From Pseudoxanthomonas helianthi (GTDB lineage: Bacteria; Pseudomonadota; Gammaproteobacteria; Xanthomonadales; Xanthomonadaceae), in assembly GCF_017939625.1 (NCBI RefSeq), contig NZ_JAGKTC010000003.1, positions 62,001-126,000 of the forward strand: DNA of 64,000 bases, written 5' to 3'. Under the pieces are notes generated by a model. It was given only the letters and a program-made list of their open reading frames with translations. It was not told where the DNA came from and made no database searches. Shown here in pieces: positions 22,599-32,213 of the stretch. The number at the start of each line of letters is the position of its first letter. The stretch's first letter is position 1. The translations under genes were made by a program, and so were the position numbers.

Positions 22599-23459
22599 GG
22601 TCACCGTCGGGGTGCGCACGCGATAGATGTCCTGCTTGCCCGCAGTCGGCGCTTTCGCGATGCCGTTGACCAGCATTTCGCCCGGCCTGGAAAGATCGAC
22701 CGACGGTCCGTAGGTATTGTCCTGCGGACCATTGAACGCCAGCGCCCACGGCTGCGGATCGACATAGCGCTCGCCGTCGCATTGCGCCAGCAGCAGGCGC
22801 ACCGGATCCTTGGCGATGTCCCTGGCGTAGGCGTACACGATCGCCTTGCCGTCCTCAATCCAGGCGGCGTCGAATTCGTCGCCGGGCGTATTGACGCCGG
22901 GCACCGGCCGGGGAGCGGTGAAGGCCTTGCCGTCCCAATGCGCCATCAGCAGATCGTGGCCGCCGGCGCCGCCGAAGCTGTCGCTGGCGAACAGCAGATG
23001 CTCGCCATCGTGGGTGGTCGCCGGCGCCCATTCGTCGCCCTTGCCGTTGACGCCGGGGCCGAGGTTTTCCGGCGTGCCGAAGTCGCCGTCGGCCAGCACG
23101 GCGGCGCGATACAGATCGTCGCCGCCGAAACCGCCTTCGCGATTGGAGAAGAAGTACAGCCACTTGCCGTCGGCGCTGAAGAACGGGTCGAACTCCTTGG
23201 CCGGGGTGTCGATCGAAAGCGGTCGCGGATCGGCCCAATGGCCGTCGCGTTTGGTCGCCTGCCACAGATCGTAGCTGCCCGGGCTGCCGGCGCGTTCGCC
23301 GGTACCCCAGACGATGCGCCGCCCGTCCGGGCTGACGCTGGCGCGCACCTCGCGTTGCGGCGTGGACACCACGCCCATGCCCTCGATGCTGAATTCCTGC
23401 GGCACGGCCGAGCCGCAGGCCAACAACGACGCCAGTACCACCGACTTTCGTATCGCCAT
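22578..23459 (-). CDS. Exported PD40 beta-propeller (TolB-like) protein
   Basis: A 293-residue secreted protein: short signal peptide (VVLASLLACGSAVPQ) and repeated propeller blades with the PD40 pattern, for example SVSPDGRRIVWGT, PFFSADGKWLYFFSNREGG, ATTHDGEHLLFASDSFGG and AAWIEDGKAIVYAY, spaced 45-60 residues. Such propellers bind peptides or act as scaffolds; no catalytic domain is visible. It converges with the DUF885 gene. Its C-terminal SGCV residues are encoded within the terminator stem. A specific role is not deducible. Confidence 0.75.
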   Translation of the reverse strand: MAIRKSVVLASLLACGSAVPQEFSIEGMGVVSTPQREVRASVSPDGRRIVWGTGERAGSPGSYDLWQATKRDGHWADPRPLSIDTPAKEFDPFFSADGKWLYFFSNREGGFGGDDLYRAAVLADGDFGTPENLGPGVNGKGDEWAPATTHDGEHLLFASDSFGGAGGHDLLMAHWDGKAFTAPRPVPGVNTPGDEFDAAWIEDGKAIVYAYARDIAKDPVRLLLAQCDGERYVDPQPWALAFNGPQDNTYGPSVDLSRPGEMLVNGIAKAPTAGKQDIYRVRTPTVTGQSGCV

Positions 23460-23577
23460 CGCGCTTCTCCCGGCAGGTCGCGGTGGAGACTAGTGCAGGG
23501 CGTCGGTCGCGGACAAGTGCGATCCGGCACGTGGCTGGACGCGCACTGGCGACGCGTGTTCCGGTTTACGCAATGTG

Positions 23578-23604
23578 AAAAGCCCCGGTACGGCCGGGGC
23601 TTTT
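23578..23604 (-). terminator. Intrinsic terminator of the TonB-receptor gene
   Basis: Stem AAAAGCCCCGG / CCGGGGCTTTT with a 5-base loop, just past the receptor stop at 23608. The flanking A and T runs let it work in both directions. Confidence 0.85.
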
Positions 23605-23607
23605 CTT

Positions 23608-25938
23608 TCAGTAGTCGTAGCGGAGTTCCGCCGACCAGGTGCGCTGGTTGTAGGGATGGAAGTTCCAGTAGGTCCGGTTGGCCAGGTTGTCCACGCCCAG
23701 CGCACCGCTCCAGTGCGCGTCGTGTCGGTAGCGCACGCGCGCGTCGGCGACCAGGAACCGGCTGGTGCCGGTATAGGCGTCGCCGTGCAGGTCCGCGTTG
23801 TCCTGCGTGTTGAACTGCCGGCCGCTATAGCGCAGGCCGCCGGTGAAACTCCAGCGATCGCCCGGATGCCACGTCGCCAGCAGGTTGGCGCGCCAGCGCG
23901 GCACGCGCGGCTGCCACTTGCCTTCGCTGGCCGGGAAGTTGCGGTTCTCGCGGATCACCGAATCGGCGAAGGTCAGGCTGGCGGCCAGGTCGAGGTCGTC
24001 CAGGCCGATGCCGGTCAGCTCCGTCGCCAGCTCGGCGCCGCTGGTGCGTATCGCGTCGACGTTCTGGATGCTGGTGACGTTCGGCGTCACGGTCACGTTG
24101 GTCTGCGAGTACAGCGCATCGCGGGTGCGTTCGTGGAAGAGCGTCGCCCGGAAGCGCCCATGTTCCAGGCGGCGTACCCACGAAAGTTCCGAAGTGACCG
24201 AACGCTCCGGTGCCAGGTCCGGGTCGTTGTTGACGATGACGTTCGTCGCGATGCTGCCCTGGTACAACTCGCTGACCGTGGGAAAACGCACGGCGCGGCC
24301 GATCGAAGCCTTCAGCGACCAGACGGGCGAGGGCGCGAACTCGACCGCGGCCTTCGGCGACAGCGCGTTCTCCCGTCGGCGCGGGAAGCCGAGTTCCGAT
24401 ACCGCGTTGGCAATCCGGCCATCGCGCGCCGTCCAATGCTCCGCACGCAAGCCGAACGTGCCGGTCCAGCGCGAAGACCATCGCCAGGTGTCCTGCACGA
24501 AGGCGCTGCGCAGTCCGGTGGTGCCGGCGAAGGCGGAATATCGCGTTCGCGGAATGCCGCGAATCCAGTCGCTGGTATCGAAGACCGTGCTGCGCAGTTC
24601 GAACCGATCGTCCTGCAGGCCGAATTCGAGCGTGTGCGACGGGTCGGGTTGCCATGTCGCACGCGCATTGGCCGTGGTCCAGCCGGTGCCATGGCCATCG
24701 GCGATGCGGCCCGCGCCGCCGGTGTCCGCCGCGGGCCGGGCGAGCAGCGGCGAACGCAACAGGTCTTTCGCATAGTCGAAGCGGCTCCACGCCAGCAGGT
24801 AATCCCATCCGCCGCCACTGCGCCTCAGCGTCAGGCCGTGCATCCGTTGTTCCTGTCCGGCGCGCTGCAGGGAAATGGCCGTCGGCGCCAGCGTGTAGCG
24901 GCGACCGTCGATCAGCACGTGGCCGGCATGCACGGGCCTGCCGGCGGCGTCGCGCAGATAGGCCTGCGAATCGCGCAGGACCTCGTTCTTCCACAACCCG
25001 AACACATAGCTCAGGCGCAGCTCCGGGGTGAAGTCGTAGGCCAGCTTCAACTTGGCCTGGTCCTGCACGGTATGGGTCTGTCCGCTGGCGCCGACCAGCC
25101 ACCAGGGTTGGTTGCGTGGATTCGATCCGGCAACGGCGCCGTCCACCGCGGTGCCGCCCCCGGTCGTGCCCGCGCTTTCGGGCAAGGTCGCGAACGCGAT
25201 CGGATGCGCATCGCTGTCGAGGCGGTTCAGCGACACCCAGGCCGAAAACCCGCCCCAGCGGTTGCCGAGCGAAGCCGAGGTGGATCGGGCGGGATAGACC
25301 GCCTCGGTGCCGTACAGGCGGAAGCGTTCGCGGTAATGGCCGTATTTGAGGTGCGCCTCGAAGCGTTCGGGCATGCGGGTGACGTAATCGACCACGGCGC
25401 CGGCCGAGTTGCCGGAATAGGCGGCGGAGAACGGGCCGTACAACACGTCGACGCGTTCGATTTCCTCCGGCGCGACCAGACCCCAGCGTGGGGTGAACGA
25501 TGCGCCGTTGCCGAGCAGGTTGGACAGCAGGATGCCGTCGGCGTAGACCAGCGACCGCGCGCTGTTGCCGGTGCCGGAAGCGCGGGTCGCCAGCACGGCA
25601 TGGTCGTAGTCGCCGATGTAGCGCTTGCGCACCAGCAAGCTGGGGAAATACTTCAGCGCGTCCTCGGCGTCGGTGGCGTTGATCCGGTCGCGGATCTCCG
25701 CGCCGGTGATGCCTTCCATCGTGGTGGGGATGCGCGCCGGCAGCGAGGTGGGTTGCGGGCCGCGTACCCGGATCGTGCCGAAAGTGGTGGTTTCGCCATC
25801 GCCGGATCGCGGTTCGCCGGAGGATTGCGGCTCCGCGCCTCTGTTGGCTGCGCGGGCGGGAAAGGCGGGAAGCAAGGCCATGGCAACGGCCACGGCCAAC
25901 AGCGATGCGCGCGGCATCGCGAAGCGGTAGTTCGACAT
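23608..25938 (-). CDS. TonB-dependent outer-membrane receptor
   Basis: A 776-residue receptor. Signal peptide to about residue 30 (LPAFPARA), a possible TonB box near TTFGTIRVRG, a plug domain at about 65-175 (IERVDVLYGPFSAAYSGNSAGAVVDYVTR), then a 22-strand barrel rich in alternating aromatic residues, ending in WSAELRYDY. GGAG is placed 6 bases before ATG 25938. The ligand is not evident. A DUF2946 gene 61 bases upstream in the same direction is often seen with copper-linked TonB receptors, so copper uptake is possible but unproven. No Fur-like site was seen upstream. Confidence 0.9.
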   Translation of the reverse strand: MSNYRFAMPRASLLAVAVAMALLPAFPARAANRGAEPQSSGEPRSGDGETTTFGTIRVRGPQPTSLPARIPTTMEGITGAEIRDRINATDAEDALKYFPSLLVRKRYIGDYDHAVLATRASGTGNSARSLVYADGILLSNLLGNGASFTPRWGLVAPEEIERVDVLYGPFSAAYSGNSAGAVVDYVTRMPERFEAHLKYGHYRERFRLYGTEAVYPARSTSASLGNRWGGFSAWVSLNRLDSDAHPIAFATLPESAGTTGGGTAVDGAVAGSNPRNQPWWLVGASGQTHTVQDQAKLKLAYDFTPELRLSYVFGLWKNEVLRDSQAYLRDAAGRPVHAGHVLIDGRRYTLAPTAISLQRAGQEQRMHGLTLRRSGGGWDYLLAWSRFDYAKDLLRSPLLARPAADTGGAGRIADGHGTGWTTANARATWQPDPSHTLEFGLQDDRFELRSTVFDTSDWIRGIPRTRYSAFAGTTGLRSAFVQDTWRWSSRWTGTFGLRAEHWTARDGRIANAVSELGFPRRRENALSPKAAVEFAPSPVWSLKASIGRAVRFPTVSELYQGSIATNVIVNNDPDLAPERSVTSELSWVRRLEHGRFRATLFHERTRDALYSQTNVTVTPNVTSIQNVDAIRTSGAELATELTGIGLDDLDLAASLTFADSVIRENRNFPASEGKWQPRVPRWRANLLATWHPGDRWSFTGGLRYSGRQFNTQDNADLHGDAYTGTSRFLVADARVRYRHDAHWSGALGVDNLANRTYWNFHPYNQRTWSAELRYDY

Positions 25939-25999
25939 CGAAGACTCCGAAAGTCACGAAGGCGCGCAGGGCGGAAGCCTTGCGCGGATTAGTGGTCCT

Positions 26000-26398
26000 T
26001 CAGAGAGCGAGCGGCGGTCCTCGCGAGCCGAGGCCGCAGGGATGCCAGCGGAACGCGGGCGGCGACAGCAGGCGACGCGGATGGAACGCGCCGACGATGC
26101 GCGGGAACACCAGAGCGATGCACAGCGCCAGCGAAGCGATCGCGTTGAGCACGGGGCAATAGGGGCAGTCGTCGCCCATCGGCATGTCGCCGGCGGGTTG
26201 CGGGGTCTTCGCCCCGGCATCGCCGAGGTCCAGCTTGACCAGCTTGAGTCCGGCCGTGGTGCACATCTGCGACCAGACGCTTCCGGCCGCACCGTCGCCC
26301 GCGGCGAGCAGCCGGCTCGCGACCGGCATGAGCACGAGCAGCAGCAGGGCGAGCAGCGCCATCAGGCCCATTCGACGTTGGAAGGCGTGCGATCGCAT
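26000..26398 (-). CDS. DUF2946 family membrane protein
   Basis: A 132-residue protein with an N-terminal transmembrane helix (LMALLALLLLVLMPVASRLL), a loop with CTTAG, the characteristic DDCPYCPVLN motif near residue 82, and a second hydrophobic segment (IASLALCIALVFPRIVGAF). The CxxC-type cluster suits metal binding. It is likely co-transcribed with the TonB receptor 61 bases downstream. ATG 26398 is preferred; an earlier in-frame ATG at 26443 would start inside the terminator of the next gene. Confidence 0.75.
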   Translation of the reverse strand: MRSHAFQRRMGLMALLALLLLVLMPVASRLLAAGDGAAGSVWSQMCTTAGLKLVKLDLGDAGAKTPQPAGDMPMGDDCPYCPVLNAIASLALCIALVFPRIVGAFHPRRLLSPPAFRWHPCGLGSRGPPLAL

Positions 26399-26445
26399 TC
26401 GCGGCGATTCTATCCCGCCGCCGCGCGTTGCGGTTTCCGCCATGT

Positions 26446-26474
26446 AAAAAGCCCCGGTCGATCCGGCTTTTTTT
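26446..26474 (-). terminator. Terminator of the GNAT gene
   Basis: Stem AAAAAGCC / GGCTTTTT with an 11-base loop, 30 bases beyond the acetyltransferase stop; A-rich on one side and T-rich on the other. Confidence 0.65.
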
Positions 26475-26505
26475 CTCGCCGGACCAACGCATCGAGGAAC
26501 GGCGC

Positions 26506-27036
26506 CTATGCGAGCGCCTTGCCCATCCGCACCAGCGGCACCGGCGCGCCGCCGCGCCGATCGACGACATCCTCGATCGGCGAATAACCGCAAGCGCGAT
26601 ACAGCGGTACGCCGGCCAGCGTCGCCATCATCTCGGCGCGGCGGAAGCCTTCATGCCGCGCAGCTTCCTCGCATAGGGTCAGGATCAGCCGGCCGACGCC
26701 TTTGCGCGCGTGGCCGGGATGGGTGTACATCGCGCGGATTCGCGCCGGCTCCCTTGCGGGATCGAGCAGCGCCGCATCGCGGCCGGGCGAGTGGTCGCCG
26801 CCGTACAGGGTCGCGCGCCGACTCCAGCCGCCGCAACCGGCAAGTTGGCCGTCGGTCTCCACGATGAAATAGGTGCCATCGTCGATCAGCTGCGTATCCA
26901 GCCCCATGATCGCACGGCTCGAGGCGATCTGCCCGGCGTCGAGGAAATCCTTCTGCAGTTCGGAGATGGCGGCGTCCATCAAGGCCTTCAGCGCATCGAG
27001 GTCGCTGTGGCGGGCGAGTCGGTGGGTGAGAAGCAT
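26506..27036 (-). CDS. GNAT-family N-acetyltransferase
   Basis: A 176-residue acetyl-CoA-dependent acetyltransferase. The first strand-helix is LLTHRLARHSDLDALKALMD; acetyl-CoA binding is at AMYTHPGHARKGVGRLIL (the R-x-x-G-x-G/A equivalent ARKGVG), followed by EMMATLAGVPLYRACGY. The acceptor is unknown. The start at ATG 27036 gives the usual N-terminus but has no visible Shine-Dalgarno; an upstream in-frame ATG near 27090 would add residues without family support. Confidence 0.85.
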   Translation of the reverse strand: MLLTHRLARHSDLDALKALMDAAISELQKDFLDAGQIASSRAIMGLDTQLIDDGTYFIVETDGQLAGCGGWSRRATLYGGDHSPGRDAALLDPAREPARIRAMYTHPGHARKGVGRLILTLCEEAARHEGFRRAEMMATLAGVPLYRACGYSPIEDVVDRRGGAPVPLVRMGKALA

Positions 27037-27116
27037 GGCGGAGGCGAGATGATTTTTCGGCGGACGGAATGGGAGCGCGGATCGCCCGCTCATCGTACCG
27101 TGCCGCCAATAAAGAA

Positions 27117-27140
27117 AAACCCCGGCTTTCGCCGGGGTTT
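27117..27140 (-). terminator. Terminator of the RND operon
   Basis: Stem AAACCCCGGC / GCCGGGGTTT with loop TTTC, 21 bases past the RND stop, followed by TTTTTCTTT on the minus strand. Confidence 0.85.
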
Positions 27141-27161
27141 CCGTTTCAGGCCACTGCCAGA

Positions 27162-30100
27162 TCAATCGCCCTGGTGCTGATGCGCCAGATACTCCTTCGA
27201 GGGCTCGTCCAGCTTGTCGCCCAGCACGCGGCGCACGGCGATGAAGAACACCGGGATCAGCAGCAGGCCGAGGAAGGTGGCGAACATCATGCCGCCGATC
27301 ACGCCGGTGCCGATCGCGTGGCGGGCGTTGGCGCCGGCGCCGGTGGACAGGGCCAGCGGGGTCACGCCGAGGATGAAGGCCAGCGAGGTCATCAGGATCG
27401 GGCGGAAGCGCAGACGCGCTGCCTCGATGGTGGCCTCGCGCAGGGTCTTGCCCTCGCGGCGTTGCTCCACGGCGAATTCGACGATCAGGATCGCGTTCTT
27501 CGCCGCCAGGCCGATGATGGTGATCAGGCCGATCTTGAAGAAGATGTCGTTGGACAGTCCGCGCGCGAGCGAGAACACGATCGCGCCGAGCACGCCCAGC
27601 GGCACCACCAACAGCACCGCGACCGGGATCGACCAGCTCTCGTACAGCGCCGACAGGCACAGGAACACCACCAGGATCGACAGCGCCAGCAGCAGGGTGG
27701 CGGTGTTGCCGGACAGGATTTCCTGGTACGACAAGCCCGACCAGTCGTAGCCGAAGCCCTGCGGCAGGTCCTTGTTGACGATGTCCTCCATCTCCTTCAT
27801 CGCTTCGCCGGAGCTGTGTCCCGGCGCCTGCGAGCCGACGATGTTGACCGCCGCGTAGCCGTTGTAGCGGGTCAGCGCCGGCGGGGCGGTGATCCATTGC
27901 GGCTTGACCACGTTGCTCAGCGGGATCATCGAACCGTCGGCGGCCAGCGTGCTGGGCGTGTAGAAGTGGCTCAGCGAATCCGCGCCCATGCGGTACGGAG
28001 AATCCGCCTGCATGGTCACCCGCTTGATGCGGCCGTCGTAGAAGAAGTCGTTGACGTACACCGGCGACAGCATCAGCTGGATGGTGTTGAACACGTCGGA
28101 GACCGAGATGCCCATCGACTGTGCCTGCACCCGATCCACCGACAGCTTGAGCTGCGGCGCAGGTTCGAGCTCATTCGGCCGCACGCCGGTCAGCGCCGGG
28201 CTGGCCTGCGGGTTGTTGGCCTTGCCCAGCAGTTGGCCGGTCGCCTGCATCAGCGCCTCGCGGCCCTTGCCCGAGCGGTCCTGCAGGTACATGTCGAAGC
28301 CGCCGAACTGGCCCAGGCCGTTCACGGTGGGCAGGTTGACCACGAAGATCTGCGCTTCCTTGATCCCGAACAGCGCGCCATTGGCCTGCTGGATGAAACT
28401 GGTCGCGTCGATCTTGCGTTCGTCCCAGGGCTTCAACTTGATGAAGCCCATGCCGACGTTTTCGCCCTGACCGACGAAGCTGAAGCCGGTGACTTCGAAC
28501 AGGCCGTCGAAGCCCTCCATCTTGCTCAGCTGGGTGCGTACCTGGTGGAACACCTTCTGCGTGCGCTGCATGGTCGCGCCCGGCGGCAGCTGCACGATGG
28601 CCAGCGCGTAGCCCTGGTCTTCCTCGGGCAGGAAGCTGCCTTTCATGTTGGTGAAAAGGAAGCCGCACAGCGCCGCCAGCAGGGCGAACACCAGCATCCA
28701 GCGCGGCGCGTGCTTCACCGCCGAACCGATGTGGCCCACATAGGTGTGGCTGATCTTGTCGTAGTACTTGTTGAACCAGCGGAACACCGCATGGCGGCTC
28801 TCGTGGTGCCCGGTCGGCTTCAGCATGGTCGCGCACAGCGCCGGGGTGAAGCCCAGCGCGAGGAACGCCGAGAACAGCATCGCGATGGCGATGGTCAGGG
28901 CGAACTGCTTGTAGATCTCGCCGGCGCTGCCGCCCTGCAGGGCGCTGGGGATGAACACCGCCGACAGCACCAGGGTGATGGCGATGACCGCGCCGCTGAT
29001 CTGGTGCATGGCCTTGATCGTCGCGTCGCGCGGCGACAGGTTTTCCTCGGTCATGATGCGCTCGACGTTCTCGATCACCACGATCGCGTCGTCGACCACG
29101 ATGCCGATGGCCAGCACCATGCCGAACAGGGTCAGCTGGTTGATGGTGAAGCCGACTACGGTCATGCCGAGGAAGGTGCCGAGCAGCGCCACCGGGATGA
29201 CCAGGGTCGGGATGATGGTGGCGCGGAAGTTCTGCAGGAACACCAGCATCACCAGGAACACCAGCACGATCGCCTCGAACAGGGTCTTCACCACTTCCTC
29301 GATCGAGATCTTGACGAAGTCGGTGGTGTCGTACGGCACGAACCAGGTCACGCCGGGCGGGAAGCTGGCGGACAGCTCGCCCATCTTGCTGCGCACCGCC
29401 TCCGCGACGTTCAGGGCGTTGGCGCCGGGCAGCAACATCACCGCGAAGCCGGCTGCGGGATCGCCGTTCCAGCGCGTTTCGAAGCCGTAGGCGCCGGCGC
29501 CGATGCCGATCTTGGCCACGTCCTTCAGCCGCACCGCCGAACCGTCGGGATTGGCGCGCAGCAGGATGTTGCCGAATTCCTCGGGGCTGGTGAACTTGCC
29601 TTCGGCCGAAACCGAGGCGGTGAAGCCCTGGCCGCGCGCGGCCGGTTCCGAACCGATCACGCCGGCGGTGAACTGCACGTTCTGGCTGCGCACCGCGTTC
29701 AGTACCTGCGCCGCCGACAGCCCGTAACCCTGCAACTGGTCGGGGTTCAGCCAGATGTTCATCGCGTATTCGCTGCCGAACTGCTGGGTGTTGCCGACGC
29801 CCGGCACGCGCGCGATCTGGTCGAGCACGCGCGAGCTGATCAGGTCCTGCAGCGCGTCCATGCCGATGGCCGGGTTGCTGGAACGCAATGCCGGCACCAT
29901 CAGGAAGCTGGAGCTGGCCTTGGCCACGACGATGCCCTGCTGGGTCACGTCGGAGGGCAGGCGCGGCGTGGCCAGTGAGACCTTGTTCTGCACCTGCACC
30001 TGGGCGATGTCGGGGTCGGTGCCGGTCTGGAAGGTCAGGGTGATGCTGACGCCGCCGCTGGCGCTGGACGACGAACTGAAATACAGCAGGTTGTCGATGC

Positions 30101-30311
30101 CGGTGAGTTGCTGCTCGATGACCTGGGTGACGGCCTTTTCCACCGCCTCGGCGTTGGCGCCGGGATAGCTGGCGTTGACCGTGACCTGCGGCGGGGCGAT
30201 GCTCGGATACGACTCGATGCCGAGGTTGAAAATGGCGATGATCCCGCCCAGCGAGATCAGGATCGCCACCACCCAGGCGAAGATCGGGTGGTCGATCATG
30301 TAACGTGACAT
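27162..30311 (-). CDS. RND efflux permease, HAE1/AcrB type
   Basis: A 1,049-residue proton-driven inner-membrane pump of the AcrB/MexB class exporting hydrophobic and amphipathic drugs across the envelope. It begins MSRYMIDHPIFAWVVAILIS. The proton-relay residues are intact: D407-D408 in GIVVDDAIVVIEN (AcrB numbering exactly) and K938 in GLAAKNAIL. Twelve transmembrane segments and two periplasmic porter loops are present. It lies 9 bases after the adaptor gene. No outer-membrane channel gene follows, so a TolC-like partner elsewhere is implied. Confidence 0.95.
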   Translation of the reverse strand: MSRYMIDHPIFAWVVAILISLGGIIAIFNLGIESYPSIAPPQVTVNASYPGANAEAVEKAVTQVIEQQLTGIDNLLYFSSSSSASGGVSITLTFQTGTDPDIAQVQVQNKVSLATPRLPSDVTQQGIVVAKASSSFLMVPALRSSNPAIGMDALQDLISSRVLDQIARVPGVGNTQQFGSEYAMNIWLNPDQLQGYGLSAAQVLNAVRSQNVQFTAGVIGSEPAARGQGFTASVSAEGKFTSPEEFGNILLRANPDGSAVRLKDVAKIGIGAGAYGFETRWNGDPAAGFAVMLLPGANALNVAEAVRSKMGELSASFPPGVTWFVPYDTTDFVKISIEEVVKTLFEAIVLVFLVMLVFLQNFRATIIPTLVIPVALLGTFLGMTVVGFTINQLTLFGMVLAIGIVVDDAIVVIENVERIMTEENLSPRDATIKAMHQISGAVIAITLVLSAVFIPSALQGGSAGEIYKQFALTIAIAMLFSAFLALGFTPALCATMLKPTGHHESRHAVFRWFNKYYDKISHTYVGHIGSAVKHAPRWMLVFALLAALCGFLFTNMKGSFLPEEDQGYALAIVQLPPGATMQRTQKVFHQVRTQLSKMEGFDGLFEVTGFSFVGQGENVGMGFIKLKPWDERKIDATSFIQQANGALFGIKEAQIFVVNLPTVNGLGQFGGFDMYLQDRSGKGREALMQATGQLLGKANNPQASPALTGVRPNELEPAPQLKLSVDRVQAQSMGISVSDVFNTIQLMLSPVYVNDFFYDGRIKRVTMQADSPYRMGADSLSHFYTPSTLAADGSMIPLSNVVKPQWITAPPALTRYNGYAAVNIVGSQAPGHSSGEAMKEMEDIVNKDLPQGFGYDWSGLSYQEILSGNTATLLLALSILVVFLCLSALYESWSIPVAVLLVVPLGVLGAIVFSLARGLSNDIFFKIGLITIIGLAAKNAILIVEFAVEQRREGKTLREATIEAARLRFRPILMTSLAFILGVTPLALSTGAGANARHAIGTGVIGGMMFATFLGLLLIPVFFIAVRRVLGDKLDEPSKEYLAHQHQGD

Positions 30312-30320
30312 GACGGCTCC

Positions 30321-31517
30321 TTAGTGCTGGGTCGCGGCGGCGGCGGGTGCGCCGGCGGGCGCGGCCTCGGGCTTCCATGGCGTGGTCTTGGCCTTGACCG
30401 GCTTGCCGCCCGACATCTGCTGGGCCATGCCGATCGCCTGCAGACCGGTGACGACGACCTGGTCGCCGGCGGCCAGGCCGGAGGAAACCAGCCACTGGCC
30501 GTTGCCGGCTTCGCTGATCGTCACGTTCTTGCGCGCGACCGTGCCGTCCTTGCCCACCACCATCGCGTAGGCGCTCGCCGCGTCGCGCTGGATCGCCGCC
30601 TGCGGCACCAGGAACGCGCCCTGCTGCTCGCCCAAGGTCGCCTTCAGGGTGACGAAGCTGCCGGGCATCAGCTTGTGTTCCGGATTGGCCACGCGCGCGC
30701 GCAACGACACCGCGCCGGTGGACGGATCCACCACGGTGTCGGCGAAGTCGACCGTGCCCGGCTGCGGATAGACGCTGCCATCGCCCAGCACCACGCTGAC
30801 CGTGGCCTGGCCCTTTCCGGCCAGCGACACGTTGCTGGCGTTGCGCAGGCGTTCCAGTTCGCTGGCGCCGACGGAGAAGTTGACGTACAGCGGATCGATC
30901 TGGTCGATCGTGGTCAGCAGGGTCGCGTCGCCGGTGCCGACCAGCGCGCCTTCGGTGACCTGCTGCTTGCCGGCGCGGCCGGAAATCGGCGCGGTGACGC
31001 TGGCGTAGCCCAGGTTGATGCGCGCCGCGGTGACGTTGGCCTTGGCCTGCTGCACGGCCGCGGCCGCGCTGCGTTCGGCGGCTTCGGCGTTGTCCAGGTC
31101 GGACTTCGACACGAACTTCTGCGGAGCCAGCTGGCGCGCGCGGTTGGCGGAGACGCGGGCATTGGCGTAGCTGGCCTCGGCCGAGGCCAGGCTGGCCTGG
31201 GCGGAGCTCAATGCGGCCTGCAGCGGCGCCGGGTCGATCTGGAACAGCAACTGGCCTTCCTTGACGTCGCTGCCTTCCTGGTAGACGCGCTTTTGCAACA
31301 CGCCGGACACGCGGGCGCGCACGTCGGAGCTGCGGAACGGCGCCAGCCGACCGGCCAGCTCGCGCTGCAACGGCACCGATTGCGGCTGCACGGTGACCAC
31401 GCCGACTTCCGGCGGGGGCATCTGTTGCTGCGGGGGCGCCTTGCAGGCGGCCAGCGCCAGCGCGAGCACCAGCAACGGGGCGCCGCGAAGCGCAGGGATA
31501 CGCAGGGAAGCGGTCAT
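30321..31517 (-). CDS. RND periplasmic adaptor (membrane fusion) lipoprotein
   Basis: A 398-residue AcrA/MexA-type adaptor. Lipobox LAAC ends at about residue 25; then the barrel-sandwich (lipoyl-like) half motif ELAGRLAPFRSSDVRARVSG, VYQEGSDVKEGQLLFQIDP, a hairpin of about 100-165, the second half-motif RINLGYASVTAPISGRAGK, and the beta-barrel and membrane-proximal domains. It connects the pump to the outer-membrane channel. Just upstream of the permease; controlled by the TetR gene next to it. Confidence 0.93.
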   Translation of the reverse strand: MTASLRIPALRGAPLLVLALALAACKAPPQQQMPPPEVGVVTVQPQSVPLQRELAGRLAPFRSSDVRARVSGVLQKRVYQEGSDVKEGQLLFQIDPAPLQAALSSAQASLASAEASYANARVSANRARQLAPQKFVSKSDLDNAEAAERSAAAAVQQAKANVTAARINLGYASVTAPISGRAGKQQVTEGALVGTGDATLLTTIDQIDPLYVNFSVGASELERLRNASNVSLAGKGQATVSVVLGDGSVYPQPGTVDFADTVVDPSTGAVSLRARVANPEHKLMPGSFVTLKATLGEQQGAFLVPQAAIQRDAASAYAMVVGKDGTVARKNVTISEAGNGQWLVSSGLAAGDQVVVTGLQAIGMAQQMSGGKPVKAKTTPWKPEAAPAGAPAAAATQH

Positions 31518-31559
31518 GGGGTCTGCTCCGGGATCTAGTTGTTTTTCGGGATTGTCGGA

Positions 31560-32213
31560 TCAAGCTTGTCGAAAACGGTGTGACGGCACAGCGTCGCGCG
31601 CATGCGTCGCAGCCGGTGCGAACGCGCGCAGGAAAGCATCGACAACGAATTCCGCCCATTGGCGCCGCGACGCGTCGCTGTCGCGGTAGGGCAGGTTGAA
31701 GCGCTGCCGCTCGAAATCCAACCCGCTGATCATGCTCAGCAACAGCTCGGCCGCCATGTGCGGATCGTCATGGCGCAGCTGCCCGCGGCGCATCGCCGCC
31801 TGCAGCCAGGCCGCCAACCGTTCCAGCAGCTTTTCGCAGGCGTCGGTGAACAGGCTGCGGGCTTCTTCCGGATACAGGTGGGCCTCGGCGTTGACCAGCT
31901 TACAGGCTGCGACCAGGGTCGGGTCGGACAGGCGTTCCAACTGGTCGGTGGCGAAACCGAGCAGGCCGGCGCGCAGGTCGTTGGCGTCCACGTCCAGGCG
32001 CACCGTGGCCAGGGCCAGTTCCTCCAGCATCGCGCTGCGCATCAGCGCCTGCTTGCTGCCGAACTGGGAGTACAGGGTCTGCTTGGAGCAGCCGACGCGT
32101 TCGGCCACCGCATCCATGCTGAAACGGAAACCGTGTTCCGACATCAGTTGCACAACGGCCTGGCGCACGCGCAAGCGACGCTGGGCAGCGGGGGCGAGGG
32201 CGGCGGCGTACAT
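31560..32213 (-). CDS. TetR-family transcriptional regulator
   Basis: A 217-residue regulator. The helix-turn-helix is at about 30-60 (FSMDAVAERVGCSKQTLYSQ then FGSKQALM), typical of TetR. The C-terminal ligand domain is helical, with DFERQRFNLPYRDSD near 170. It is co-directional with the adaptor and pump genes 42 bases downstream, so it probably represses this operon in response to pump substrates. A possible -10 TATAGT overlaps the region just before its start. Confidence 0.92.
   Translation of the reverse strand: MYAAALAPAAQRRLRVRQAVVQLMSEHGFRFSMDAVAERVGCSKQTLYSQFGSKQALMRSAMLEELALATVRLDVDANDLRAGLLGFATDQLERLSDPTLVAACKLVNAEAHLYPEEARSLFTDACEKLLERLAAWLQAAMRRGQLRHDDPHMAAELLLSMISGLDFERQRFNLPYRDSDASRRQWAEFVVDAFLRAFAPAATHARDAVPSHRFRQA

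Noticed and set aside
27069-29978. A 969-codon open frame antisense to the AcrB-type pump
   Set aside because: Composition like other antisense frames and no ribosome-binding site or motif.
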